Source: Prostheceraeus crozeri | Lineage: Eukaryota > Platyhelminthes > Polycladida > Euryleptidae | Reading direction: 5' to 3' | DNA: 64,000 nucleotides | Assembly: GCA_907163375.1 (NCBI GenBank) | Contig: CAJQUW010011581.1 | Location: 55,624-119,623 of the forward strand | Shown: positions 11,123-21,659 of the stretch, in pieces | How the letters are laid out: every line of letters begins with the position of its first letter | Position numbering within the stretch: the stretch's first letter is position 1 | Position numbers and translations under genes: made by a program | The notes under the pieces: model-generated | Told to the model about the DNA's origin: nothing | Databases searched by the model: none | What the model saw: the letters and a program-made list of their open reading frames with translations, nothing else

Positions 11123-13490
11123 TTGCTCCTCAATATTCTGCGCAAACAAACCACGCACGTCTTACGCGAACAGTGTCACGACAGCATCAGCTGTTGTAGT
11201 GACAACTCGCCGATCAGCGGTGATTATTTTCCTTCCGACATGACTAGTTCAAAGTCTAAAGGATCTACGGGCGCCAACTCGACACCTCGAGCTCTAAGAA
11301 CAACAGGGCCACGCAAGACAACAACTAAAAACCCAAGTGTCAATAGGCTCTCTTAACGTTCGAGGGAAGACTTGCGGATCAAAGAAGCCACTGTTCTGAT
11401 GACAGACCTAAAAATTGATATTTAATGTGTAATCGAAAATCGCCGTAGGGAAAACACAGACAAGGTCGAGGGTGGTTTCATTCTGAAGTCATACCCTGCG
11501 AATGCTGCCGGCTTTGGCGGAATAGGTTTCATATACTCTCCTAAAGTATGGCCTCATGAATTAGACATTAAATTTCCACATTTCGACAACGCGTGTAAAA
11601 CTGAAAGTTCGACGTCTGGTGCTTGCGTGTGTCTACTCTCCCACGTCGCCGACCACTGAAGCAAATACAGCCGAGGCTGATTCCTTTTATAAATAGGCTC
11701 CGAGAACACCAACTCAAGTAATTTCGCGCCTTCGCTCTCTGCAACGATATCTTCCTTGCGAAAGGAAAGCTCCGTCAGAAACCGTCACGAGCATCCACTT
11801 TCCACGGCCCCAACAATCGTGTAACTCGCATTGACTGGATCATGACGCGCATGCATCCGCGGCAAGTTCTGAAACGAATTCGGACAATTGAACTCACGAT
11901 CTTCAGTTCCGATGCACATGGACGAGTTGTCAGACCTCCTCGATCAAGCGCATCTAGCACGCAGAAGTAAGGATGCTTGGAGAATCATCAATATTGCAAC
12001 AGGCAGAAAAGATCATCCACACGCCATATTAGCAACAGCGTCGCCAAAAGAACGCGTACAGAAGACGACTGACTATTATCGAAACCTAGTCAATCATATT
12101 CCTACAAGTTCTCAAGATCTCAATCTCGAATATTCCATTCCACCAGCTGAGGAGTTGCACTCCAAGTACTCAGGTATCACATCAAGCGAACTGCAACTGG
12201 CCCTTTCCACCTCTCGATTAGACGGAGCTCCTGTGCCAGATGGCATTCCAGAAAGAGCATCAAAAGAAACTTTACAACATACACTGCGAGTAATCAACAA
12301 TCACTCATCACTAAATGGCGGCAGAGCACCGAGCATATGGAGAATATCCATCATCGTTTCAGTCACAAAATGGTACTCTACCGCTCTTGAAAATCAACGC
12401 AGTATTTCGCGTTTTCTGCAAACCAGCAAACTCAATAATCGAGTACTTCTCAATCGCATACGTACCATCATCATTCAACAATTGTCACTGTTCCAGTAGG
12501 AAGGCATTCGACTCATTAACAAGGTCGACTATTCCACAATGTATTCAATATAATGGGGTCCCCGATGTCTTAATTGGAGCAATAATGGACATGTACGACG
12601 ACACATCTGCTTGCACATAAACTGGAACTGACTTTAGTGACTATTTCCATACCTCTTCCGGCGCACCCCAAGGAGACAAGCTTGCCCCCTTTCTGCTTGT
12701 TCTTGAGCTAGACGCGGTGCTTCGCGATGCTCAGCGGCCTGGATAATCCCTGCGACGCCGACGTTACAAGGGCATCCAAGAGGTTAGTCTCCCTTCTTTG
12801 GCTTTTGCTGACGACAATGCTCTTCTCAGTGAAAACAGCGACACTCACAATGCATCACTGAACATAGCTTACAATTCTGCAAGGAAGGTCGTCCAAATTA
12901 TCAGCACTACGAAGAAAGAGATTCTGCATATTGGAGCAAGGAATACCTCATCTGCATTCCTTCCATCTGGCGATAATTCTTCCATCAAGGAAGCTCTCAG
13001 CTCGACCGATGCTGTGATGGGTCGCGGCAACTAAACTGTTTCGTTATTTTTTCTGTCATCCACGAGAGAGAACACCGAGCTGAATCTATTTAAGTAATTG
13101 CAATTAAGGATGAACTAATTGCTACACGTATTAACCATTACTACAGGTATTAATCTATTTGCAACCAGTACTTCTTTATGGTCTTGAGTTAACCGCCCAG
13201 ACAGAGACGCGCTAAAAGACTTGATGACATGCACTTCCCTGACATAATCAGAAACGACGAGCTAGACAGGAAGGTTTTTATTGATGCTACCTCTTCTTGC
13301 ACTTGAAAAAGCCTGCTGAAGAGACTCAATCAGGACACGGCCCTGCTATTAAGACTCAAGCATCCACCGTTGGAGAAACTGCGAAGAGGCATGTCTCGCT
13401 TTCTTGCGCTGAGAAACCTTTTGATGTCTGTTCTCTATAATTATGCTGTCTCTTTTATTTGCAAAATAAAAGTACCTGTCCATCATCATT
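11123..13490 (+). pseudogene. LINE (non-LTR) relic with RT boxes
   Basis: Endonuclease/RT polyprotein of a non-LTR retrotransposon, heavily decayed. A first short frame at 11123-11356 may be the 5' part, and a degraded endonuclease region follows. RT pieces are readable: LNLEYSIPPAEELHSKYSGI and GAPVPDGIPERASKE (11888-12300), RKAFDSLTRSTIP (motif A aspartate, about 12500), SGAPQGDKLAPFLLVLELD (motif B, about 12660) and SLPSLAFADDNALL (active-site FADD, about 12810). LLYGLEL appears near 13175. At least four breaks separate them. The 3' end is probably just after AAAATAAAAGTACC near 13480. I did not settle the clade. It lies in the first intron of the DAZAP2-like gene. Confidence 0.82.
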
Positions 13491-14150
13491 TGTGTTGTAA
13501 ACCGTCATTTCCAAAATTTACTTCCCAAAACACATTCTAATGACCTCATGCCCGTAAGGAGTGGTGGCAATGATATTTTCACTGAATATTTAGATGTTAA
13601 AATCAATACCGTTCTAGATTGTTAAGACACGTCATTTATCATAAAGTGGTCTATTTTTTCTATTCCTGTGGTGTCGTTAACGTTTCCAGATAGCCTCATC
13701 CCCCGATAGATGGGCTTTCATGTATTCGCGGATACAACAACCATGGCATACAGGAAATTGAAGGATACGAATTGCAAAGCTGGTTGAATTTCTTGTTGAC
13801 GAACGTAAAATGTGACTCACTGGTGTCGAGATGTGTTTAACAATTGTAATTTTCGTTTGCCCTTTGTCTAAAGATAGCTTATTATAATTTTTTACTCCGC
13901 ATTTTTCCTTGTGGGAACGGTCTTCAGTCCTCTTCAGGACAACCTGAAATTCTAAAATTATGTTAACTTTTTCGACTATTTATATAATTTCAAAGTTTCA
14001 CATCATTTGAAAAACAAAATTTGCACCGTCTCAGTAGATCTAATAGCAATGCTTGTGTGAAACTTCGAGACATAATTTTCCTAAAATAATCGGCTATGAA
14101 TTAGAACTAGATTTATATCATGTAAAAATTGAAATATCTGGATGACTTAC
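13491..14150. other. No gene recognised
   Basis: AT-rich intron side of the putative first DAZAP2 coding exon. Only simple sequence was seen. Confidence 0.45.
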
Positions 14151-14157
14151 CGTCCAT
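14151..14157 (-). CDS. DAZAP2: DAZAP2-like gene, putative 7-nt first coding exon
   Basis: On the minus strand ATGGACG is followed directly by a textbook donor, GTAAGTCATC. The coding part ends in phase 1, which is what the exon at 9308-9397 needs. The join gives MDD before KSRNAPFPP. A very short first coding exon after a 5' UTR is ordinary in animals, but seven bases cannot be proven by homology, so this rests on the phase match and the donor quality. The 5' UTR and promoter would lie at higher coordinates and are not recognised. Confidence 0.5.
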
Positions 14158-15261
14158 GCTTTCAATGTGATAGTCGTTATTGAAGTGATTGAAACTCTCG
14201 GTTGATGCACTTCAAATATAATTGTATAATTTTAAATACTACTAAATATTTTGATAAAGTAGTACAATAATTCAAAAAAAGGGAAGAATTTCCACATATA
14301 AACTTAAGCAAAATATCACGACATGCAGGGGTAGCTGAGGTATAAATTCATCAAATGCAGTTTAAGCAAAAAACGCTATGTTCCACCTGAATGAAGAATA
14401 ATGGCGGAAATTATAGCCAAAGTCAGTGAAGGAATAGAAAAGGAAAACGTCACTTTGACGAACTGTGTTTAGATTGGCAATTTGGTTTGGATAGCACTGC
14501 ATTCATAGAAAGATGGCGCCAAGGCACCGACACACCAGCACAGACTCACATTATCCATAAGCATTTGTCAGATCAGACCATCTGCAAACCAGACCGATAT
14601 CTCTTTCTTTCATAAATACCTCGTGTTTATTATAGAATATTTAGTTAGGTTAGAGGATGACCCCATCACCGATTGCTGTTTCGGTCAGAAGAGAAAACAC
14701 CAAATTCTAACCTAACTAATTATGCTTCTGACCCTTTGTTTCATTCAACTTATAGAATATGTGTCAGGAAGTTTTGCAAATCACATATTTTACAAGCATA
14801 TATATATATATCATATATATGTATGGACCAATTGTTACGGACCTTGGTATGGACAGTCACAAAAGAAGTCAGAATTGAAATGAAAGTTCAGCACAAAGAG
14901 GTCATTGACGAAGGTTGTCATCTACGGTAGCCATGTTGCCCCGACAGTCAAATGTTCAACACAAGAAGATGTGATCTGGTGTTTGCACAGCATCGCTACA
15001 GAAGCACAAATTAGATTTCGACAGTCCAATCCTCAACCGGTTCAGCTGGACCCGGACAGTCCATGGAAGATCGCATCCAGGAGGATTCTTCGCGGCTGGG
15101 GAAGCATTACTGTAGGCGGTAGTCTTGTGAAGAATAAATTTCGAAATTGTGATATCGATTAATGTGTTAATAAATCTTGTACTATGCCAAGTATTTATAG
15201 GGATTTTGAAGTGATTTTTTCATTAATTTGACAAACTAAAAGAACATAGTGCAAGTCATAG
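14158..15261. other. Possible DAZAP2 5' flank; no other gene
   Basis: Contains a short AT microsatellite (ATATAT run near 14802-14821). The frame at 14905-15162 matches nothing I know. No promoter element can be supported. Confidence 0.4.
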
Positions 15262-15727
15262 GGTATGATATTAAGACTGTACCTACCTGTATACATGGTG
15301 CCTACGTTTCCGTAAATCCAAAGATAAATTGGGTCAATCCTGAGATCCATGAAGTTTGATAATTATAGCTATCCTCCTCTTTCCAAATGAAATAACCTTT
15401 GTAGCATTGCAACTGCAGCATAACAGAAAGTCCGTCACAAACATCAATACCGATCAATGATTGACTAAGTGAACCATTCAATAATTAGTTTGTAATTACT
15501 GTAGTTACCTTGCGTATATGAGACTCGTGTCCTGGATGCCCATGTCAACAGACAGTCGGTTGAATGCAAGAGATGATGTCATTTCAGCCGTAGAGTAAAG
15601 AATTAAATAGAGTGTTAACTCCGGCAAGTTTCGGTATACATCAATGAAATGCCTCATGTTTTTGGTATAGTGCCATTATTCAACCCGAAGAATTCTATTA
15701 TGGCATCGATTTTTGTACCACACCTCG

Positions 15728-16134
15728 CGTATAAAGGGTTCAAAAGAAAAGATTCTTCGGGTACTTCCAAGCGATTATTATTGCGTGTGCGACGTTTCGC
15801 CCCAAAGGCTTAATCATGCACGAATGAAGATGTACAGCGCAACATTCACATCATACGACCGAAGAAAATCGATAAAGAAAATTATCACGTGAGCACATGT
15901 TCAGGTTAAAAAATTCTACTGATAACAAAGATTAAAAGTACTATGAAAATTAAGAAAATCTTGAGGCGGATGTGCAAAAGTTCAGATGGTTGAAAGATTC
16001 TTGTCTGTTCATAGCTTGGTCGCACACGCAAAAATAATCGCTTGGAAGTATACCCGAAGAATCTTTTCTTTTGAACCCTTTATATTATGGAACCGGGTAC
16101 GTGGAGGACCTGGCCTCAGGGCCATATCACAAAC
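15728..16134. mobile_element. 407-bp foldback insertion with 8-bp target duplication
   Basis: ACACCTCG stands on both sides (15720-15727 and 16135-16142), and the uninterrupted site is seen in the right arm near 33330. The segment ATAAAGGGTTCAAAAG...GCGTGTGCGAC at the left returns inverted as GTCGCACACGC...CTTTTGAACCCTTTAT at the right. About 45 extra bases follow on the right. An 8-bp duplication is typical of hAT elements. No coding content. Confidence 0.85.
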
Positions 16135-16477
16135 ACACCTCGAGATTCAAAGATACAAAATTTAACTTCTTATCAATTAAATACATGAAAAATGTACTAC
16201 TACTACGAAAGGATTCTTAACGAGAACATCACAAAACAAAGGATCGAAATGAGAGGTAAAATAATTTCAAAAAATCGCGAAACACCTTTTAAATGAAGAA
16301 TGCCATTACTTGAAATGATCAGCTGGAGTTTTAATCGTGAATATATCGCAAAGCTATCTGAAGATAGAAGAAACAAGTCAATTGATGATTGAAAAAGATG
16401 AAGAAAAAGCATGCAGAGTATCACAAAATGTAATTGATGTAAGAGATACGTTAGAAGATACTTATAAATTAACTTAA

Positions 16478-16704
16478 ATAAATTAACTTTGTTTATACTC
16501 GGAAGCACATTTGGCTCAGAGCCATTCTTCCATGTGACCGAGATGTTATTTATCCCACTCGCATTCTTTTTGTGCTGGGTGTTTAGCAAGAATGCAGAGT
16601 GTACATGTACCTATTTTAAAAGTTTTAGGTTTGACCCGACCAAGATTTGAACCAAGGTCTACCGGATGCAGGGCGAACACTACTACTAGGTCACAGCGCC
16701 GGTC
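16478..16704 (-). mobile_element. tRNA-derived SINE (left-arm copy)
   Basis: Inverted twin of the SINE at 32763-32990. The minus strand has the A box in GGTGACCTAGTAGTAGTG and the B box in GGTTCAAATCTTGG, followed by a body with AACACCCAGCACAAAAAGAA and GAATGGCTCTGAGCC. The acceptor-stem pairing of a working tRNA is absent, so this is a SINE and not a tRNA gene. Confidence 0.82.
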
Positions 16705-17284
16705 AATGCGCTATAACACTTGCAGAAGTCAAGAGTAGGCTACACAGAATGATTTAGTCATCTATCTCAGAAATGCGTGTTCGTATCATTCCATCGAATT
16801 GCTTATCAGGATCAAAAATCAGAGAAACTCAATTCGGAGAAAGGCAATAAAGTAGAACTATACAGTGGCTGTCTTCGTGAATTCTGTTAATATACGAGTA
16901 TATCCTACTTCTTTGAATTTTCTATTATTCCGACTTTCTTCGAGCAATAGCGAGCTATAAGCAATAACTACGCTTTATGGCTATACATTTGATGCACTGC
17001 ATCATACTGCTACTTCTGAATTGGTCCTTGAAATTTCTGTGCCACGAAGCGACGGCCGTAGTCTAGCGATCTTTAATTGAATTTCTTTTATAATGCGGTC
17101 AATAAACGCAAAGGAGACAGACGTAACGTCGCTCTTCATTATAATATTTAATAATGTTGATTGTATTTTCTAATTTTTCACATATATTTTCAGTTAGCAT
17201 CCGCTAACTATCTTCATGTATAAACACTGCGGATTTGTATAATCACCGCAATTTGGTGTCAATTTCCGCGCTTAAAGATCGACT

Positions 17285-17542
17285 ATGAACAACTTCCACG
17301 CACTGCTGACACATCTCAGATTGGACCTCATTGCTAGCGATTGTTTCAATGAGTTGAGAAAGATTCCTCCTGACACTGCACCGAGCCGGTTCTCAGAGCT
17401 GAAAGACATTTCTTATGACAATGTCGTATGCGAAAGTCTTGGGACCGTTGACAAAGAAACATTTTCTTCCACGTTTTGGTTTCTCTCAATAAGAATCGTT
17501 CTAAGTGTTGAGTTCAATCAGTTTTTTGCACGCGTTCTATAA
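17285..17542 (+). CDS. Unrecognised 85-aa frame conserved in both arms
   Basis: The frame opens with MNNFHALLTHLRLDLIASD and continues with NELRKIPPDTAPSRFSELKD. The identical protein is encoded at 31926-32183 on the minus strand. It lies about 265 bp upstream of the DUF4806 exon in the same orientation. Upstream sequence (CTTAAAGATCGACT) gives no start signal I can judge. Conservation between arms only reflects their recent origin and is not proof of selection. It may be a first exon of a mobile-element gene, a host fragment, or chance. Confidence 0.3.
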   Translation: MNNFHALLTHLRLDLIASDCFNELRKIPPDTAPSRFSELKDISYDNVVCESLGTVDKETFSSTFWFLSIRIVLSVEFNQFFARVL

Positions 17543-17806
17543 CTATCTATGTATCTGTCGGGTGCATTGCGATTTTTGCTGAAAGTCTGAATCTTCTCCC
17601 CTGTTTGGAAATTACCATCTGAAAATTGGCGGGCGTCCTGTTAAAGAGAATGTCTGATTTTTTATTCCGTACATCCTGAAATAGGACGCTAGTGATGCAA
17701 ATTACACACATCAAAATGAATGTGAGACTTACGTATATGATTTTGATTAAATGTTGATCATCAGTTGTTTTTTAATGCTGCATGATAGCCTACATATTTC
17801 TTACAG

Positions 17807-19456
17807 ATGACTTGGATTATGTCTATTATCGCGCTCAGCGATATGAAAAGAAGGGGAGTATGTCGGAGACTGACGGAGAGCAGCCTAGGAAAAGACCTTG
17901 TTTTGACCGCACCAGTGAAACTTCTGATAACGAAGGTGGAGAAACAAACTTACAAATTTCCAGACATTGTTCTAAGCCAACTAGAAAGGCTTCAAATTGT
18001 GATCCAATGCCCAGTATCCCTCGCCCAGCTGCGAGTCCTGTATAGTGATGCAAATGGAAAATTTTCCAGAAAATTTTCCGGAAAATTTTGAAATTTTTTT
18101 TTCGGTGATTGACGTTTTTTGCCTTTGTTTTGGAGACTTGTTGCAGTCGTTTGAAAAGACTATGTAACATTCAAAGTCCGAAAAACTCCTCTATCATCCC
18201 TGCATGTTAAATTTTGGAACCAACTGCACCCTCCATATCTATTTCAGATCTTTCCAACTGAATATCAGACATTAAATGGATTTCAGATTTCTCTAATTGA
18301 ATTTCAGATATTTGTCAGAAACTCAACTTTGAAAGGATCTTAGATTCAACTGGAGAATCTCCAATTCATCTGGAAAAGTCTGAAATTCACAGATCTGAAA
18401 TCGATTTGGAACTATCTGAACCATCTGAGCTAGAAATGGAAGATGTGTAGTTTGTCCTCCACGAAGATATCGGACATTACCCCAGAAGTTAGAAGCTATC
18501 ATATAGATTTTCTTCTACTCATCACAGATATCTTTAGTCTCCAAATATCTCACGAGTTTACAGTCTTATCTTCCAATATATGGTCGCTCATGTATAATGC
18601 TGTGTTGGACTGTGTGCTTGTGCTTCACATGTTCATCAACACATGGAGAATTTGTATCATTGCAATCAAGGCTGCATAATAAAGCTTAACTTTCAAGCCA
18701 TAAACAAGCTCCCAAATAAAGTGCATTCTTTTTGCTCCAGATCTTTCGCAATGCATGAAATTATACCCCTATCGTAAAGGAAAAAAATTCACGTTGTCCC
18801 AAAAGATGTCTGTGTTATAATATTACAAATGCCAACAAATTGCCACAAGCCACTGGTGGCAAAGGAATGCTAAAAAATCCGAGGACGGGATTCGTATTGC
18901 CACGATTGTTTTAATCGAAATGATATGATGAAATCAAGAGTTTTAGAACAATTCTATTGATGTGTCTATGCCTCGGCTGTGATAGAAAACGTAAAAATTA
19001 TATCACAAAAATTCAAATTTTTTCATTTTTCAAAATCGGTTTAATCAAAATGATGATCAAGATCACCACTTTTAGACCCATTCTATTGGTGTGTAGCTGC
19101 CTCGGCCGTAGAAGCGGTCAAAGCATAGGGCCTATCACAAAAAATCAGAACTTCCAAAATTTTCCAAAATTTTCCGATTTTTTCCAATATTTTCCAAAAT
19201 TTTCCGGAAAATTTTCATCACTAGTCCTGTATCGATAACAACGTGGGATCCTGATGAAATTTCCGGACATTCTTCTACGCCGATCAGGAAGACCCCACAT
19301 TTCGATCCAATGCATGATAATCTTCGACCAGTTACTAGCCGTGCATCAACCAACGCGCGCTCCCGATGAAATTCCCGGACATTCTTCTACGCCGACCAGA
19401 AAGACCCCCTATTTCGATCCAATGCCTGATAATCTTCGACCAGTTACCGTTTTCGG
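17807..19456 (+). pseudogene. DUF4806-like protein gene, left copy, broken by a hAT
   Basis: The exon begins after the acceptor TTTCTTACAG at 17806 and encodes DDLDYVYYRAQRYEKKGS, then MSETDGEQPRKRPCFDRT and a Pro/Ser/Thr-rich linker. Coding stops at 18042, where an 1181-bp hAT-like element is inserted, and resumes at 19224. A motif of about 33 residues (ending FDPMPDNLRPVT) is then tandemly repeated. The rest of the gene, including the DUF4806 domain, is lost where the TAACGTT-rich element begins at 19458. The full C-terminal half is present only in the right copy (30671-31661). This is a mobile-element gene and not a host gene; see the transposase at 41320-43124. Confidence 0.75.
18043..19223. 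mobile_element. Non-autonomous hAT-like element, 1181 bp
   Basis: The termini are TAGTGATG and CATCACTA. The 8-bp target duplication GTCCTGTA (18035-18042 and 19224-19231) is exact, and the right arm near 31430 shows the empty site with one copy. Both ends carry repeated AAAATTTTCC motifs as subterminal repeats. A frame at 18957-19238 runs into the right end and is not a gene. Eight-base duplication and TAGTGATG ends are hAT hallmarks. There is no transposase, so it depended on another element. Confidence 0.92.
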
Positions 19457-19457
19457 T

Positions 19458-19939
19458 AAATTCGTTTTTTGGAAACTAAAGTTTATATTGGAAATAATAC
19501 TTTTCTTAATTTAGGATAGCGGAACTTGTCGACCATTGCTAAAGTTTAATTAAGCCACCATGATCCGAAATAATTTAACGTTACTCTAACGTCTTTGGCA
19601 CGATAAACCTTCGATGAAGGATTTATATTTTGTATTTAATATGTATTTAATTGTGATGAAAAACGGTAACACTATATGGATCAAGTTTTGATCTTAGTAT
19701 ATCTCTGGATCATTGGAAATTAGTGAAATGAGAAGTATAGTGAGTTTTGCGAAGTATGCTAACGTTACTTTTTAGATTTGACTAACAAAAAACTAACGTT
19801 ATAGGTTTTCGTTAGGATAACAGAAAAAGTGGACCATTGCAAACGTTATACTTCTCTATTTGCTAACGTTAAAGTTGCCATAATTCGAAAGATATTAACG
19901 TTACTCTAACGTTATTGTTACTAAATCCGTCGACCAGGG
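19458..19939 (+). mobile_element. TAACGTT-rich repeat element, plus-oriented copy
   Basis: A 482-bp sequence from AAATTCGTTTTTTGGAAAC to CCGTCGACCAGGG, rich in TAACGTTA-type words. It is repeated almost unchanged in inverse orientation at 26638-27120. The sequences outside both ends differ between copies, so the shared part defines the element. Ends are not inverted repeats of each other. No coding potential. A third, diverged piece is at 58870-58985. Confidence 0.85.
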
Positions 19940-19942
19940 CCT

Positions 19943-20520
19943 CCACCTGAACTGCATTTACTGATGGGACCTTTTAATCACATCTTTCGCAAGATGCAGA
20001 AAATCTGGCCTATGTCCGAAGAATGGCCCAAGAGAGTTGGAGTAGTATAATGCGGGTATCATGGTGGTGAGTTTATAGGTGGGGACTGTAATAAGCTGCT
20101 AAAAAATGTTGACATTTTGGCACAATTTTGCCTATTGTATGTTCTTCGTTATGTTGATGTGTTCCGCGCATTGAATGCTGTCGTGCAGTCCTGCTTCGGC
20201 ACTGTACTTTCTGACACATATGACGATGATATTGCAAAGTTTGCTGACTCATACCGGAGTCTTGATATCAATGTAACCCCGAAAGTCCACATTTTGATTA
20301 CTCATGTCATGTACCACAATTTTGCCGCAAATACGGCTCATTATCTATGTTTTCTGAACAACCGTCAGAATCTGTTCATTCTGTTTTTAAGATGTTTTGG
20401 TCAAAACGAAAAATCAACTTCACTTCTCATCCAAGTTATTCCAAAGCTTTATTTGACACCATTGTTGAGTTCAATAGCAAACATATATGATCAGAGACTT
20501 CTTACTCATACATGTAGGCT
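19943..20520 (+). pseudogene. Mobile-element protein fragment, family uncertain
   Basis: Pieces of a protein family common in invertebrate mobile DNA can be read: PPPELHLLMGPFNHIF, then YHGGEFIGGDCNKLL, then NAVVQSCFGTVLSDTYDD and VTPKVHILITHV, ending in another frame before 20520. It resembles the C-terminal half of a transposase-like protein, but I cannot name the superfamily. The copy is broken in several places. Its upstream half is cut off by the TAACGTT-rich element that ends at 19939, and the pogo element at 20682 follows it. Confidence 0.55.
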
Positions 20521-20937
20521 ACCAGACGTATTTGCCCTAAGTTATGTTCGGCACGTGTGACGGAATTTGTTATTAAGTAAAACGTTTTTTGCAAGCTATT
20601 TTGTTTTTGCTTGTGTCTTCAAAAAGTTTTTGCATTGATAGTTATTTATCATTATGAAGTCTAAGTGATAAATTACTTGTACAGTCAACTCCCGTTTATC
20701 CGCCAATCTCGCCTTTCGCCAAGAATTGCCCGAGAACAAACGGTTAGATAGGAATTTTCAATGCAAATTTCATTTATCCGCCAATTCGCCTTTCGCCAAT
20801 GACAGTGAAGTCGCTCTAACGTTTTCTTGCAATAACGGTGTGGAAACATGATCGACAAGGATAACCGTCAAGCGTATCGAATGCGTTCACCTCACACAAC
20901 GCATACCGACGGAAATTCATTGTTATTGTCTGTGCTT

Positions 20938-21508
20938 TAGTCAGTCCATGGACAACTAGAGCGAGAAGGACTCGTCACTGAATCCCTCAGAGCCATTTGT
21001 AGGCCATGCAAACGCATTACATGAACGGGAGGAAACGCAAGTTTTACACATGAATGGCTCTATTTTTTGAACCACTGGCCCGATTGATTTCATATTTGAA
21101 ATACTGATGATTCAAGGCAAGAGCATCATTTCATCTATTCATGCCACCTTACGATTCTCAAAGCGAAAAAAGTTAGTCAGCGCGCGAAAATTAGTAACTC
21201 GATAAAAGTCAAGGTCTTTTCTCAATTTTTATCGAGTTACTAATTCTTGCGCGCTGACTAACTTTTTTCGCTTTGAGAATCGTAAGGTGGCATGAATAGA
21301 TGAAATGATGCTCTTGCCTTGAATCATTAGTATTTCAAATATGAAATCAATCGGGCCAGTGGTTCAAAAGATAGAGCCATTCGTGTGCAAAACTTACGTT
21401 TTCTCCCGTTCATGTAATGCGTTTGCATGGCCTACAAATGGCAGATTTAACGCTCTGAGTGATTCAGTGACGAGTCCTTCTCCCTCTAGTTGTCCATGGT
21501 CAGTCACT
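20938..21508. repeat. 570-bp palindrome inside the pogo 5' leader
   Basis: The left arm starts GTCCATGGACAACTAGAG and the right arm ends with its inverse, CTCTAGTTGTCCATGG. Arms of about 265-275 bp are nearly perfect and the turn is near 21224, with a loop of about 20 bases between GAGTTACT-type inner arms. It looks like a foldback MITE inserted into the Tigger leader, but target duplications are not evident. It contains no gene; the short frame at 21341-21535 is a shadow. Confidence 0.88.
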
Positions 21509-21659
21509 GTATGTAGGTTAAGGTTTTCCCAGTAGTCGTCATTGGTCGTTAACGGGTAGAGAGGAGCTATTATTCTAAATCCTTGAAATCACGATGCCTG
21601 TTGATACTTAATTGGAGACAAAACAATAGGATAGCTTATACCGTAATTCTCACTCCACA

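Larger units (their letters stand above)
15262..19456. repeat. Left arm of a very large interrupted inverted repeat
   Basis: The sequence from GGTATGATATT (15262) to the DUF4806 coding repeats (19456) is repeated in inverse order at about 33790 down to 31216. Shared landmarks are a SINE (16478-16704 versus 32763-32990), an 85-codon frame (17285-17542 versus 31926-32183) and the DUF4806 exon. A 128-codon shadow frame spanning the SINE differs at only one residue between arms (ISVTW versus ISATW). The left arm alone carries two later insertions, at 15728-16134 and 18043-19223. The arms are thus nearly identical but separated by about 12 kb of other elements. Confidence 0.9.

Noticed and set aside
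14905-15162. 85-codon frame with PQPVQLDPDSPWKIASRR
   Set aside because: No domain recognised and no splice or start context; not supported as a gene.
16203-16589. 128-codon frame (and twin at 32878-33264)
   Set aside because: It starts in the SINE body, has no known domain, and is a shadow of the repeated arm.
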